Source of the DNA: Myxococcales bacterium | GTDB lineage: Bacteria; Myxococcota_A; Polyangia; Haliangiales; Haliangiaceae | Direction: 5' to 3' | NCBI GenBank assembly: GCA_016720595.1 | Contig: JADKKI010000006.1 | Span: 383,918 to 447,917 of the forward strand | Length of the DNA: 64,000 nucleotides | In this document: positions 1-13,100 of the stretch, piece after piece | Layout of the letters: the number at the start of each line of letters is the position of its first letter | How positions within the stretch are numbered: position 1 is the first letter of the stretch | Program-made: the position numbers and the translations under genes | The notes under the pieces: model-generated | Databases searched by the model: none | The model's input: the letters and a program-made list of their open reading frames with translations, nothing else | What the model was told of the DNA's origin: nothing

Positions 1-1785
1 GTGGTGCTGGGCCCGGGGATGCGCTACTTCCGAGGCGGGTGGATCGCGGTCCGTCACCTCGCCCCCGACATGAACACGCTGATCGCGCTCGGCGCCGGTG
101 CCGCGTGGCTGTCGTCGCTGGTCGCGTCGATCCGCTGGCTCGCCGCACCGCATGCGCACTTGCCGGCCCTCTACTTCGAGGCCGGCGCCTCGATCGTCGC
201 GTTCGTGATGATCGGCAAGCTGCTCGAGGCGCGCGCGCGCTCGCGGCTGACCGATGCGGTGCGCGGCCTGCTGTCGCTGTCGCCGACCACGGCGCATCGG
301 ATCACCGATGGGGTCGAGAGCGAGGTCGATGCGGCGCTGCTCGCCGCGGGTGATCTGATCGTGGTGCGGCCGGGTGAGCGCGTGGCCGCCGACGGCACGG
401 TGATCGAGGGTCGATCCTCCGTGGACGAGGCGATGCTCACCGGCGAGAGCCTCCCCGTGGACAAGGCCGAGGGCGCACCGCTCTATGCGGGCACGCTCAA
501 TCACCAGGGCGCACTCACGGTGCGAATCGCGCGCGCCGGCGATGACACCACGCTCGCGCGGATCGCGCACGCCGTCGAGGACGCACAGGGATCGAAGGCT
601 CCGATCGCGCGGCTCGCCGATCGGGTGTCGGCGTGGTTCGTGCCGGCGGTGCTCGCGATCGCCGCGGTCACGTTCGGTGCCTGGATGATCGCGGGCACCA
701 GCGCGGATCTCTCGCTCGAGCGCGCGATCGCCGTCCTCGTCGTCGCGTGTCCGTGCGCGCTCGGTCTGGCCACGCCAGCCGCCGTTGCGGTCAGCACCGC
801 GCGCGGCGCCGAGCTCGGGATCCTGTTTCGCGGCGCCGCCGCCCTCGAGGTCGGCAGCTCGATCGACCTCGTGTGTCTGGACAAGACCGGCACACTGACC
901 ACCGGAGCGCCGAGCGTGGTCCGCACGATCGGGCGCACGGTCACCGCGGACGAGCTGCTGCGGTTCGCCGCGTCGGCGGAGCAAGGCAGCGAGCATCCCC
1001 TCGCGCGCGCGATCGTCGACGGCGCGCGCGCACGGTCGCTCGCCCTCGATCCCGCGACCGAGGTCACCGCGGAGGTCGGCGGCGGCATCACCGCCACGGT
1101 CGGTGGCAAGCGGATCCTCGTCGGCTCACGCGACTTCCTCGCGCTCGCGGGCATCGACGTCACCGACGATGGCGCCGACGTTCCCGCCGGGGCCTCGCTG
1201 TGCCACGTGGCGATCGAGGGCGTTCACGCCGGTCTGGTCGCGGTGGCCGATCCACCGTCGCCCGACGCTGCGGCTGCGGTCCAGGCGCTGCGCGCGCTCG
1301 GCATCACGCCCGTGATGGTGACCGGCGATCGCCTCGAGGTGGCACAGGAGCTCGGTCGCGCGGTCGGGATCGATCAGATCCACGCCGCGGCGCGCCCCAC
1401 CGAGAAGGCCGCGCTGGTGCGCGCCGAGCGCGATCGCGGTCACCGGGTCGCGATGGTGGGCGATGGGATCAACGACGCGCCGGCTCTCGCGGCCGCGGAT
1501 CTCGGCCTCGCGCTCGGCACCGGCACGGACATCGCCGCCGCCGCGGCGGACGTGACGCTGCTGCGCGGAGGCATCTCGGCGGTGCCGATCGCGCTCTCGC
1601 TCGCACGCGCCACGCTCCACGTGATCCGGACCAACCTCGTCGCCGCGTTCGCGTACAACGCGATCTGCATCCCGCTCGCAGCAGCCGGCCTGATGTCGCC
1701 GATGCTGGCGAGCGCGGCGATGTCGCTGTCGAGCGTCTCGGTCCTGCTGTCGTCGTTACGCCTGCGCCGCTGGTCCCCGCGCTGA
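1..1785 (+). CDS. copA: Cu+-type P-type ATPase (CopA-like), 5' truncated by window edge
   Basis: Heavy-metal (PIB) ATPase that exports monovalent copper across the inner membrane by ATP hydrolysis. The 594 visible residues begin inside the transmembrane region, so the N-terminal metal-binding domain and first helices lie outside the window. Visible motifs are the actuator TGE (about 147-149), the membrane CPC site (250-252), the phosphorylated Asp in DKTGTLT (D294), the HP dipeptide (SEHPLARA) and GDGINDAP (from 487). The YN pair and the MSLSS motif in the last two helices fit the Cu+ (PIB-1) class rather than Zn/Cd. The GTG at base 1 is only the first codon in view, not a real start. Family assignment is firm; the copper substrate is inferred from these motifs. 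Confidence 0.93.
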   Translation: MVLGPGMRYFRGGWIAVRHLAPDMNTLIALGAGAAWLSSLVASIRWLAAPHAHLPALYFEAGASIVAFVMIGKLLEARARSRLTDAVRGLLSLSPTTAHRITDGVESEVDAALLAAGDLIVVRPGERVAADGTVIEGRSSVDEAMLTGESLPVDKAEGAPLYAGTLNHQGALTVRIARAGDDTTLARIAHAVEDAQGSKAPIARLADRVSAWFVPAVLAIAAVTFGAWMIAGTSADLSLERAIAVLVVACPCALGLATPAAVAVSTARGAELGILFRGAAALEVGSSIDLVCLDKTGTLTTGAPSVVRTIGRTVTADELLRFAASAEQGSEHPLARAIVDGARARSLALDPATEVTAEVGGGITATVGGKRILVGSRDFLALAGIDVTDDGADVPAGASLCHVAIEGVHAGLVAVADPPSPDAAAAVQALRALGITPVMVTGDRLEVAQELGRAVGIDQIHAAARPTEKAALVRAERDRGHRVAMVGDGINDAPALAAADLGLALGTGTDIAAAAADVTLLRGGISAVPIALSLARATLHVIRTNLVAAFAYNAICIPLAAAGLMSPMLASAAMSLSSVSVLLSSLRLRRWSPR

Positions 1786-1787
1786 GG

Positions 1788-1793
1788 TACGAT
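1788..1793 (+). promoter_or_regulatory. -10-like box TACGAT, leaderless arrangement
   Basis: TACGAT ends exactly 6 nt before the ATG at 1800 and no Shine-Dalgarno sequence intervenes. This spacing puts the transcription start on or next to the start codon. It lies just past the end of the ATPase gene, so the downstream lipoprotein can be transcribed on its own. Confidence 0.45.
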
Positions 1794-1799
1794 TGCGGG

Positions 1800-2336
1800 A
1801 TGCGCAGGTGGTTCGTGGTGCTCGCCCTCGCCGGGTGCGAGAGCAAGCAGGAGGCCAAGCCCTCGTCGGAGGTCGACTGGCTGAACAAGCCCGAGACCAT
1901 GACCGGAGCGTTCTCCGCGAACCACGCGGAGCTCGGGACCTGGAAGGTCGCGCCGATCGGCTGCGAGGACGGCCGTGAGTACGGGTTCCAGGGCGTGCTG
2001 TTCCGGTTCGCGCTGCCCCCCGCGCCTCCACCGACCGCCGAGGCCACACCGCCGGGACCGCCGTCGCGCACGCCGGCGATGCCGCCCGAGGAGATCCGCC
2101 TCGACATGGCGCGCGACGGCGACAACGTGATCGAGTTGCGCTACCCGGACCGCGACGCCACCGTGCGCAAGGTGCGCGAGCGCGAGTGCGCGGCGTTCAC
2201 CGGCTCGATGGTCCGCCACGAGCTCGACCCCAGCGGCAAGCCGGTTCGCCTGGTCGGCAAGGGCATCGTCGATTGCCCGGCGTTCGGGCTGCACGTCAGC
2301 TTCGACGTCGACGGCTGCCTCCCGAAGCGCAAGTAG
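1800..2336 (+). CDS. Putative lipoprotein, unknown function
   Basis: 178 aa. It opens with a very short signal peptide and a lipobox-like LALAGC, predicting export and lipidation at Cys13. The body has no recognised domain; a proline-rich stretch (PPAPPPTAEATPPGPPS) sits in the middle and four further cysteines could form disulfides. The start ATG is chosen because it precedes the signal peptide and lies 6 nt after a TACGAT box. A longer open frame runs upstream but is antisense-like shadow of the ATPase gene. The signal sequence is seen; the function is unknown. Confidence 0.75.
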   Translation: MRRWFVVLALAGCESKQEAKPSSEVDWLNKPETMTGAFSANHAELGTWKVAPIGCEDGREYGFQGVLFRFALPPAPPPTAEATPPGPPSRTPAMPPEEIRLDMARDGDNVIELRYPDRDATVRKVRERECAAFTGSMVRHELDPSGKPVRLVGKGIVDCPAFGLHVSFDVDGCLPKRK

Positions 2337-2340
2337 CCGA

Positions 2341-3594
<1,254 letters not shown>

Positions 3595-3606
3595 CGGTAC
3601 CCCTTG

Positions 3607-3960
3607 TTACATCACCGCGTGGAGGATCAACATCAAGATCGCCGTCCCCGCGATCACGATCGCGAACATCAGGAACCAGCCGAGGACCAGCCCGGCGGCG
3701 GCGAGGCCGAGGCCGATCGTCCACAGCCAGTAGCCCCGTTGCTCCTTGCGGGCGAGCGAGGCGAGCGAGGCGAGCGCGGTGACCGCGAAGCACGGCACGC
3801 TGATCCGCCAATCGGGCGTGGCCCACAGCTCGCCCTGGGACACGGCGACGATGATGAACGACAGCAGGCCCAGGGCCGCGGCGACGGTGGCGGCCGGCCG
3901 CTGCGCGAGCCAGGCGCCGGGCGAGCTCTCGACGGTCCGCAGGTGCTCCGGCTTGTCCAC
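3607..3960 (-). CDS. Small integral membrane protein
   Basis: 117 aa with about three or four hydrophobic helices (around 25-42, 52-70, 77-95 and 95-116) and a short cytoplasmic-looking N-terminus. No family is recognised. It begins with GTG and lies 12 nt upstream of the condensing enzyme on the same strand, so the two may be cotranscribed. A TATAGT box ends 6 nt before the GTG, and no ribosome-binding site is visible. Confidence 0.7.
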   Translation of the reverse strand: MDKPEHLRTVESSPGAWLAQRPAATVAAALGLLSFIIVAVSQGELWATPDWRISVPCFAVTALASLASLARKEQRGYWLWTIGLGLAAAGLVLGWFLMFAIVIAGTAILMLILHAVM

Positions 3961-3966
3961 GGGCCG

Positions 3967-3972
3967 ACTATA
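3967..3972 (-). promoter_or_regulatory. -10-like box TATAGT, leaderless arrangement
   Basis: Read on the minus strand, TATAGT is followed by 6 nt and then the GTG start at 3960. This is the best match to TATAAT among the boxes of this type in the window. Confidence 0.5.
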
Positions 3973-3977
3973 GCGCC

Positions 3978-5393
3978 TCAGCGAATCTGGAACACGCCGC
4001 CGTCGAGGTAGCCCGCGGCAAACGGAAGGGCGCGCGCGTTGAGGGCGCCGCGGGCGAGGGCGCCGGGCTCGTAGCCGCCCGCCGTCGCGCCGGCGCGCAG
4101 GATGTAGAGCTTGTCGGGGTTGAACAGATCCGCGGGCAACATGAATCGCGGCTCGAGCGCGGTGAGCGAGACGACGGGCCGATAGGTAAGGGCCGTGTTC
4201 TGGACGTTCGGGATCAGCTCGTAGAGGCTCAGCGAATAGAGCGTGCTGGAGTCAGGTCGATCGGTCAGGAACTCGACCTCGACGGGCTGCGTCGGCAGCG
4301 GGAACACCTGGTTGTCGGTGGACAGCGGCGTGCCACCGAAGGTCAGCGCCTGGGGCAGCCCTGCGGCCAGCGTCGACGATCCACCGGCGGCCGCGAGCGA
4401 GTACTCGTAGATCCCCGCGGACGCCGTGACCGGGAGTGTGGCGGTCATGACCGTGCGGTTGCCCGAGGCCTGCCAGAACAGGGTCGCCGGCCAGTTGCGC
4501 GTCGCGAACGGGTTTCCGTACGGCGCGTTCAGGATCTTGGTCCCCGGGGCGAGGGTGCCGGCGGCCAGGATGGGGCCGGAGGACGACGCGATCGTCGCGC
4601 CCGGGGCCGCGGTCACCAACCACGTGGTGGTGACGTTGCCGACCGCAGGCGAAGCACCGAGCAGGCGAGTCGCCGCGGCGTCACGATCGAGCGAGGTGTC
4701 GAGCATCTGATCTGCGACCACCGGCACCATCGTGCCGGCGAGCGTGTCGGTGCCGGTCTGGTCGAACGGGGCCGCGGCGAACAACCCGGTCAGGACGTTG
4801 TTGCTCGCCCGGAGCACGAACGCGGCGTCCTCGCGGGTGATCGCCTCGTGAGGGCGTCCGCTGAGGCTCGCCATCGCGGCGTGCTGGATCGTCGTCCCGA
4901 GCATCGTGGCACCAGTGGTCGCGGGCACCGGCGCGTAGTTCCAGGAGCCCACCGTGTACATCGCGAACGTCTCGCCTGCGGCGACGGGATGATCGAGCCC
5001 GACATTGAGGAGGAACGTCGCCGCCGAGGGCGCGAGCTGAGGCTGTGGGTGCTCGAGCACGAAGAACAGAGTGGTGACGTCGAGCTGGGGGAGATCCAGG
5101 ATCCGCGCGATCGGCATCGGATAGTCGGGGAGGAAGAACTGAAGCGGCAGCGGCCCATCGAGGACCGCGCTCCACGAGGTGGCATCGCGGTGCTCGGCCG
5201 GGATCCGCAAGGTCCCGCCCATGATCGTCGGGTTGGTCTGGAGGAACGTCGCCTCGAGCGAGGACAGATCCTCGGGGCTGCGCACGAGCTGGGTGCCGAC
5301 GGAGACGTGCTCCACCGAGCGCCGGACCCGAACCTCGGACGGTGCGGTGAAGCCGCAGCCGAGCATCAGCGCCGGGATCAGCGCTCGCCACAT
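3978..5393 (-). CDS. Putative lipoprotein, about 470 aa, unknown function
   Basis: 471 aa. The signal peptide ends in ALMLGC, a lipobox, so an envelope lipoprotein is expected. The rest is a secreted-type sequence rich in Ser, Thr, Pro and Ala, with beta-strand-like patterns and no recognised domain. The start is set by the signal peptide and by the TGATG overlap with the end of the upstream gene (TGA at 5393-5395, ATG at 5391-5393). Translation is probably coupled to that DUF4388/TPR protein, suggesting a shared role. Confidence 0.78.
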   Translation of the reverse strand: MWRALIPALMLGCGFTAPSEVRVRRSVEHVSVGTQLVRSPEDLSSLEATFLQTNPTIMGGTLRIPAEHRDATSWSAVLDGPLPLQFFLPDYPMPIARILDLPQLDVTTLFFVLEHPQPQLAPSAATFLLNVGLDHPVAAGETFAMYTVGSWNYAPVPATTGATMLGTTIQHAAMASLSGRPHEAITREDAAFVLRASNNVLTGLFAAAPFDQTGTDTLAGTMVPVVADQMLDTSLDRDAAATRLLGASPAVGNVTTTWLVTAAPGATIASSSGPILAAGTLAPGTKILNAPYGNPFATRNWPATLFWQASGNRTVMTATLPVTASAGIYEYSLAAAGGSSTLAAGLPQALTFGGTPLSTDNQVFPLPTQPVEVEFLTDRPDSSTLYSLSLYELIPNVQNTALTYRPVVSLTALEPRFMLPADLFNPDKLYILRAGATAGGYEPGALARGALNARALPFAAGYLDGGVFQIR

Positions 5394-8152
5394 CAGGTTC
5401 GAGACAACCCGAGCTGGTTGCGGAGGTTCACGTGCGCGGCGCTGTACGCGAACTCCTGGAGATCTCGATCGAGGTCGCCGACCTCGGCCGCGCCCGCGAG
5501 TGCGGCGGGGACATCTCCTGACACCAGCATCCCGGCACGATCGGCGGTGCGCGAGAGCGACCGCGCCCACAGCGACAGGTTGAGCCCACCGCCGCGCGAC
5601 AGCAGCCGCAGCGCAGCGGCCCGCGCCTGGACCCGCGCGGTCTCCGACAAGGTGCGGAGCGCGTCGGCAGCCGTGGCCGCGAGCGGATCGTCGAGACCGA
5701 CGTCCGAGCCCGAGGCCTCGCGGAACACCGCCATCACCACGGATCGCAACACGCGCCCCGGCCGCGAGGCGCCCACGGCGCGTCCTGGCCACAGGAACGT
5801 CATCGCGCGGACGAGCCGGAACACCAGCTCGGGCCGCTCGGGCGCCGTCAGGGCTTCATCGCCGGCCACGAGCACCGGAGGATCCGCGGCGACCACGTGG
5901 ATCTGCGTGCCCAGCTCGACGCGCGCGTACACCGCGGGGACCGCCACCCCGAGGAGCTCGGCGATCTGCTTGCGCAGCCGCGCGAACGGCGCCGGGACCT
6001 CGGCCTCGCCGAGCTGCATCGCCGAGTCGAGATCTCCCTCGGAGAGGGTCATCGGTGCGAGCGCGTGCACGGCTGGCGCGACGAGCTCCATCAGCGCGCC
6101 GAGCTCGACGTTGTCGTCCTTGTGGCGAAGCAGGCCCCAGTGATCTCGCCCGAGCGGCTTGGTGGGGAACTTCGCGCCGCGCACGCGGTGCTGCTCGTAG
6201 AGCGCGGCCATCGAGACATCCGCGCTCCCGAGGGCGACCATCGTCGAGGCGGCGAGGAACGCGGCATCCGCGTGGCCACTCGCGACGGCGCTGTTGACGA
6301 GCGCGGCACCGGAGTGAGGATCGGCGAGCGCTTCACGCCAGCCCGCGCGGATCGGCTCGGAGGTGCGCGGCGCGGCTTGCTCGGTGCGCGTGACGAGGGC
6401 GGCGACATCGGAGTCCCGCGGAGCGATCTTGCGCGCCGTGGCAGCGGCGGCCGCGCCACCCTGCGGATCGTCGAGGTGATCGAGGTAGAGGCGAGACAGG
6501 CGCGCCCACGCCTTCGCCTCGGCGACCGTGGCCTTGCCGCGGAGCCGGAACAGGATCCGCTTGAGGACGCGCTCCCAGCGGCGCAGCTCACCGCGGCCGA
6601 CCAGCAGGGTCTCGATCGCGGCCACCGCCTCCACGCGGGAAGGATCGAGATCGACGGCGCGCTCGAGGTGGAACAGGGCATCGGCATCGTCCTGATGGAC
6701 CTTGGCCTCGATCCGCCCCTTGAAGTCGTGAGCGGCGGCGTGGTCCGGGTTGATCGCGAGGGCGACGTTCAGGTGCACGCGTGCGGCATCGCCGGCCGCG
6801 GCGACCTCGCCTCCCGCCATCCACTCGCACCACCCGAGAGCGGCGTGATAATCGGCCTCGTTCGGCGCGCGCGCGATCACGGTCTTGATGTGACCCGTGG
6901 CCTGCACCCACTGCCTGCGCGCCATCAGCTCCTCGGCCACGCGGAAGCTCAGCTCCGTGTCGATCGCCGGCGGCACCTGGACCAGCTCGCCGCCCGCGAG
7001 CTCGCGGTCGTACACCGTGCGCTGCCGATCATCCTGGAGCACCGTGCGCGCGCCGTCATACATCTGGCGCAGCTCGCCGAGCTTCGAGCGCTCGCGCGGA
7101 TCGGTCATCATCGCGGCGCCGCGATCGAGCTGGCTGGTGCGCAGCCGGTACGCGGTCTCGATCTCGTCGTTGTCGGCCTTGCGACCCACCATCAGCACCG
7201 CGTAGTGATCCGCGCCCATGATCCGCGAGTGCTCTGCGGTCAGGGTCTGCCGCAGCGCCACCGCGTGCTCGTTCTGCGTGCTCGCCTGGTTGACGTCTTC
7301 GAGGGAGACCACGCCCGAATCCTCGGAGTCGAACTCGAGGGGCGCCGCACCATCAGGGACCTCCGGGAGATCCTCGAACAGCGCATCGAACAGATCGGCG
7401 CCCGGCCGGGTTGTCGTGCGCGAGGGCGCGCTCAGCGCAGCAGCGGCGGTGGCACTCGCGGCGGCAGCCCCGAGCCCCACGCCGGCGATCGCCATCGAGG
7501 TGACCGCATCGCACATCAGCATCGCATCGATGGCGAGCCGGGCCTGCGCGCGATCGCGGAACGAGCGCTCGATCTCCGCGATCGGCGCTCCGCCGCTGAG
7601 CTGCACCACCACCCGCTCGCCGAACACGCGCTTGAGCTCGTTCCGGATCCGCTTCCCGCGGTCGGTGAGCTCGAAGCTCATGCCATCGAGTCGCGCCAGC
7701 CGCCCGAGATCCTCGACGGCGGTCTCCTTGAGCCCCTCCAGCACGACCTCGATCATGCGCAGCTGCATGCCCTCGATCGCGTTCATCGATTCATCGAACC
7801 GCCAGGCGCCCTGGGGCCAGCGCAGCGCCTGCACCAGCTTGTGGCGCGCCTGCTTGCCGAGCTGATCGATCAGCTGCTCCACCGTCAGGGTGCGGAGCGC
7901 GACCAGCGCCTCGCCCAGCTTGCCGCCCACCTCGGCCACGCGCGCCACGGCGGTGCGGTGCTGCTCCTCGGTGATCACGCCGCTCGAGACCAGGAAGTGC
8001 CCGAGGGTCTCGTCGCGCGGGGTGGAGGCCGTGGACACGGGGTTGCCGTTGACCAGCTCCACGGTCTTGGACACGCGGCCGCGCTTCAAGATCAGGGTGC
8101 CCGTCGCCAGCTCCTCGTGGAGGTCGAGCAACACCGCCGGAAGCGGACGCAT
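5393..8152 (-). CDS. DUF4388/PATAN-type N-terminus, degenerate J-like domain and TPR-like repeats
   Basis: 919 aa predicted cytoplasmic scaffold or regulator. The N-terminal 200 residues resemble the DUF4388 (PATAN) domain of myxobacterial regulators, with a winged-helix-like segment behind it. Around 320-400 lies a J-domain-like helical hairpin ([11 protein letters not shown] then [17 protein letters not shown]) lacking the HPD motif needed to activate Hsp70. TPR-like helical repeats follow (about 410-600), then a Leu/Ala-rich C-terminus. The start is chosen at 8152 because GGGAG lies 8 nt upstream. An ATG at 8179 preceded by a TAGAAT box is the alternative and could be the transcription start. 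The stop overlaps the next gene. Domain names are by pattern recognition. Confidence 0.75.
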   Translation of the reverse strand: MRPLPAVLLDLHEELATGTLILKRGRVSKTVELVNGNPVSTASTPRDETLGHFLVSSGVITEEQHRTAVARVAEVGGKLGEALVALRTLTVEQLIDQLGKQARHKLVQALRWPQGAWRFDESMNAIEGMQLRMIEVVLEGLKETAVEDLGRLARLDGMSFELTDRGKRIRNELKRVFGERVVVQLSGGAPIAEIERSFRDRAQARLAIDAMLMCDAVTSMAIAGVGLGAAAASATAAAALSAPSRTTTRPGADLFDALFEDLPEVPDGAAPLEFDSEDSGVVSLEDVNQASTQNEHAVALRQTLTAEHSRIMGADHYAVLMVGRKADNDEIETAYRLRTSQLDRGAAMMTDPRERSKLGELRQMYDGARTVLQDDRQRTVYDRELAGGELVQVPPAIDTELSFRVAEELMARRQWVQATGHIKTVIARAPNEADYHAALGWCEWMAGGEVAAAGDAARVHLNVALAINPDHAAAHDFKGRIEAKVHQDDADALFHLERAVDLDPSRVEAVAAIETLLVGRGELRRWERVLKRILFRLRGKATVAEAKAWARLSRLYLDHLDDPQGGAAAAATARKIAPRDSDVAALVTRTEQAAPRTSEPIRAGWREALADPHSGAALVNSAVASGHADAAFLAASTMVALGSADVSMAALYEQHRVRGAKFPTKPLGRDHWGLLRHKDDNVELGALMELVAPAVHALAPMTLSEGDLDSAMQLGEAEVPAPFARLRKQIAELLGVAVPAVYARVELGTQIHVVAADPPVLVAGDEALTAPERPELVFRLVRAMTFLWPGRAVGASRPGRVLRSVVMAVFREASGSDVGLDDPLAATAADALRTLSETARVQARAAALRLLSRGGGLNLSLWARSLSRTADRAGMLVSGDVPAALAGAAEVGDLDRDLQEFAYSAAHVNLRNQLGLSRT

Positions 8153-8186
8153 CGCGAGCTCTCCCGAGCGCGATCCCATTGGAACT

Positions 8187-8192
8187 ATTCTA
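8187..8192 (-). promoter_or_regulatory. -10-like box TAGAAT upstream of the DUF4388/TPR gene
   Basis: On the minus strand TAGAAT is followed by 7 nt and an ATG at 8179. Transcription from here would give either a leaderless mRNA or a leader of about 27 nt to the Shine-Dalgarno-preceded ATG at 8152. Confidence 0.4.
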
Positions 8193-8199
8193 CACCTTG

Positions 8200-9134
<935 letters not shown>

Positions 9135-9138
<4 letters not shown>

Positions 9139-10124
9139 GCCACCTCGCGCGGGAAGTGGCAGCGCACGTGCGAGGCGCCGAGCTGGACCAGCGGCGGCTC
9201 CTCGGCACGGCACCGCTCCTGCGCGGCCTCGCAGCGATCCTCGAACTTGCAGCCCTTCGGCAGGTTCGCCAGGCTCGGGACCATGCCCTTGATCTCGACG
9301 AGCCGGGTCCGGGTGCCGGCCTCCGCATCGCCATCGCTGTAGCTCGGCACCGAGCGCAGGAGGCCCGCGGTGTAGTGGTGGCGCGGGGTCGCGAACAGCA
9401 CCTCGGTGGCCGCTCTCTCGACGATTCGCCCGGCGTACATGACCACGACCTCGTCGCAGGTCTCCGCCACCACGCCGAGGTCGTGCGTGATCAGCAGGAT
9501 CGACATCCCGAGATCGCGCTGCAGCGAGCGTAGGAGATCGAGGATCTGGGCCTGGATCGTGACGTCGAGCGCGGTCGTCGGCTCGTCGGCGATCAGGAGA
9601 TCGGGCTTGCAGGCGAGCGCCATCGCGATCATCACGCGCTGCCGCATCCCGCCCGAGAGCTGGTGGGGATAGTTGTCGATCCGCTCGGCGGGCGAGGGGA
9701 TGCCCACCAGCTCGAACATCTCGATCGCGATCTTGCGCGCCTCGGCCTTGGACTTGTGCTGGTGCAGCCGAACCGCCTCGCCGACCTGATCGCCCACGGT
9801 GAACACCGGGTTCAAGGACGTCATCGGCTCCTGGAAGATCATCGCGATCCGGTTGCCCCGGATCTTGCGCATCTCGGCCGGAGCGAGGGCCATCAGGTCC
9901 TTGCCCCCGTACTTGATCGAGCCCGCGGCGATCTTGCCGGGCGCGGCGATCAGCCGCATCACCGAGAGCGCGGTCACGCTCTTGCCGCTCCCCGACTCGC
10001 CGACCACGCCCAGGGTGGTCCTGGCGGGGATCTCGAACGAGACCCCATCGACCGCGCGCACGGTCCCGGAATCGGTACGGAACTCCGTCACCAGGTCCCG
10101 GATCTCGAGCACCGGCTCGGGCAT
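9135..10124 (-). CDS. Oligopeptide/dipeptide ABC transporter ATPase (OppD/DppD type)
   Basis: 329 aa ABC ATPase with Walker [10 protein letters not shown], signature SGGMRQRV, Walker B LLIADEP, D-loop TALD and the H-loop in LITHDLG. The C-terminal oligo_HPY extension ([15 protein letters not shown]) is intact. It pairs with the overlapping OppF-like gene as the two nucleotide-binding subunits of one importer. A TACGCT box lies 9 nt before the ATG, giving a nearly leaderless mRNA, and its promoter faces the divergent gene at 10167. The membrane subunits must be encoded elsewhere. Confidence 0.93.
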
Positions 10125-10133
10125 GTGGACGAC

Positions 10134-10154
10134 AGCGTACCTCACGAGTACGGT
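10134..10154. promoter_or_regulatory. Divergent promoter region for the OppD-like gene and the large membrane protein
   Basis: A minus-strand TACGCT (10139 to 10134) sits 9 nt before the ATG at 10124. A plus-strand TACGGT (10149-10154) sits 12 nt before the ATG at 10167. The two boxes are back to back within 21 nt and share a GTAC-7-GTAC inverted repeat, so a regulator bound here could affect both directions. Confidence 0.4.
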
Positions 10155-10166
10155 GCGGTGTCCCCG

Positions 10167-13100
10167 ATGGACGTTGTAGACGAAGAGCTCGCCCCGCTGG
10201 GTGCCATCCTGGTCGAGGACGGCGTCCTCCGCCGGATCATCAAGAGCCACCTGAAGCTCCGGGGCGCGGGCCTGCGCGTGCCCCACGACCACACCTACGT
10301 GCTCCCGAAGGCGGCGTTGCCGCCCGCCCTGGCCCGCGCTGACCACCCCGAGCGGGTGATCGTGGTGACCGGCGATCGGGCCAAGCTCGTCGCGGGGGAG
10401 GCCGAGGCGCTGTCCAAGGCGTGGCGCGCGATCTTCCACGCGCGCATCCACCACGCGCTCGACGAGGCGGTCGCCCGTGGCGCGCTGACCCCCGCGGGCA
10501 TCCGCGAGCGCATCGATGCGATCGGCCAGACCGAGTTCGACGAGATCCGCTCCGTGCTGCGGCAGGAGCACCTGCTCGTGCCCCCGGCCGACGAGAGCAT
10601 CATCTACCTCGAGTTCGTGGCGCTCTACCTCGAGCTCGAGCGGTTCGCGCCGCGCGCCCTCGAGCACACGTTCCCCGCGCTGACCGATCACGCGCACGTC
10701 CTCTCCACGATCCGGCGCGACCTGGATCCCGATGCGCTGCTCGCCGCCTCGCGGCCGGCCCGTGCCCCCGAACGTCCGCTGGTGGCGGTGGTGCAGGCGG
10801 TGGATCCGTACGCGGCCTCCGGGAAGCTCGAGTTCGCGGATCGCTCCGCGCGCAAGGATGCCGCGAAGGCGCGCACCAAGGGCAACCTCGCGCGGGCGGC
10901 GATCTATGCGGCGCGCGCGGGTGATCTGCCGGCGGCGCGCGCGGATCTCGAGGCGCTGGTGGCGAGGCTCTCGACGGCGCTCGGCGACCCGAAGACGCAG
11001 GGCTGGGTCGATGCGCTGCTGCCGGTGGTGCACTTCGCGGGCACGCAGCAGTCGCTCCGGTTCAACGTCGGGGCGCGGCTGCTCTACGATCTGCAGTGGG
11101 CGTGCACCGTCGCCGAGCGCGAGGTCAAGGTCGTCGATGTGGTGAGCTGGGCGTTCTCGCTCGGCAAGCGAAAGATCGTGCGGTCGCTCCCCGCCACGCG
11201 CGAGGTGCGGATGGCGAAGCACCTCCACCAGGCGAGCGCGAAGGTCGCGGGCTGCGAGCTCGAGCTCGCCGACGATCGCGATCGGCTCGCCGAGGTGCTG
11301 CACGAGATCACGAAGCGCGCGGACTCCAACGTGCGCGACGTGCTGCGCCCCAAGGTGGAGGCCGCCCTCGATCAGGTGGGCCTCGAGCCGCACTCGCTCC
11401 CCGAGCGCGTGGCCGAGAAGAAGCTCGTCGACGAGCTGCTCGATCGCGCCGTCGCCGTGGGCCGGCTGACGCTGAGCGATCTGCGCGATGCGATCTCGAA
11501 GAACGATCTCAAGATGCCGGACCTCACGCTGGCTGCGCTGAAGTCAGGCGATCACCTGCTCCAAGTAGATCGGATCCTCGAGACCTCGCTCGATGGCGTG
11601 TACCGGAGCGGTGAGATCTATCTGCGGTTCCTGCAGAAGATGTCGTCGATCGTGTTCGGCACCTGGGTGGGCCGGATGCTGACGTTGTACGCGCTGCTCC
11701 CGTTCCTCGGCGCATTCGCGGCGCTCGAGGGCCTGCAGCACATGGTGGGCCCGCTCGCGAACAAGCTGTTCCACGTGCACCCCGAGATCGCGACGCGCCC
11801 GATGATCTACGGCGGCACCGCGTTCCTGTTCCTCGTGATCCACGTGGGCCCGTTCCGTCGCGCGCTCGGCTGGGTGTTGCGGATGGTCTGGCGCGGTGTG
11901 CGGTTCGTGCTGTGGGACATCCCCGTCGGCATCTGGACCCACCCGGTGATGCGGCAGTTCTTCGAGAGCCGCGTCAATCGCTGGCTCATCCGCCCGGCGG
12001 TGTTCGCCGCGATCGCCCTGCCGTTCGGCGGGTGGTGGGTCGCGGGCGGCGTGTTCGTGGTCGCGGTGTTGACCTTCAACTCGCGGTTCGGCCGGCTCGT
12101 CGAGGAGAAGCTCGCGGACTGGCTCGTGATCTCCGGCAAGCAGTTCACCACCCGGATCGTGCCGGGCCTCGTGAAGTACATCCTCGAGTTCTTCGGCAAG
12201 CTCGCCGATCTCGTCGATCGCGCGCTCTACCGGGTGGACGAGCTGCTGCGGTTCCGCAGCGGGCAGTCCTCGATCAAGCTGGTGATCAAGGGCGTGCTCG
12301 GCACGTTCTGGTTCGTGATCGCGTACGTGCTGCGCCTGTACGTGGATCTGTTCATCGAGCCCACGACGAACCCGATCAAGCACTTCCCGGTGGTCACCGT
12401 GGCCGCCAAGATCATGATCCCGATCATCCCTTCGATCTATGGCGGCGTGGCGGGCGCCACCGAGGGCCTGCTCGGCCCCGGGCTCGCGGGCGGGTTCGCC
12501 ACGTTCACCGTGCTCGTGCTCCCCGGGCTCGCGGGCTTCCTGGTCTGGGAGCTCAAGGAGAACTGGAAGCTGTATCGCGCGAGCCGGCCGCTGACGCTCA
12601 AGCCACTCGTGATCGGCCACCACGGCGAGACGATGGTCGGGTTTCTCCGCCCGGGCTTTCACTCCGGCACGATCCCGAAGCTGTTCACCAAGCTGCGGCG
12701 CGCGGCGTGGCGCGGCGACGAGAAGGGCATCGCGAAGCAGCACGAGGCGCTGCACCACGTGGAAGAGGCGATCGCGAAGTTCGTCGATCGACAGCTGGTC
12801 TCGATGCTCGTCGAGGTCCCGGCGTTCCGCGCCACCGACGTCGCGCTCGGCCGGATCGACATCGGCTCCAACTGCGTGCAGATGACGATCGCGTGCCCGA
12901 GCATCGGCACCACGCCCGCGACGATCCGGTTCGAGCTGCAATCCGGCTGGATCGTCGGCGGGCTCGCCGAGCCGGGCTGGACCGCGCAGCTCGACGAGGA
13001 TCAGCAGAAGATCTTCGTGATCGCCCTCGCCGGGTTCTACAAGCTCTCGGGCGTGGAGCTCCTCCGCGAGCAGCTCGAGCACGCGCTCAAGCCGGACGAT

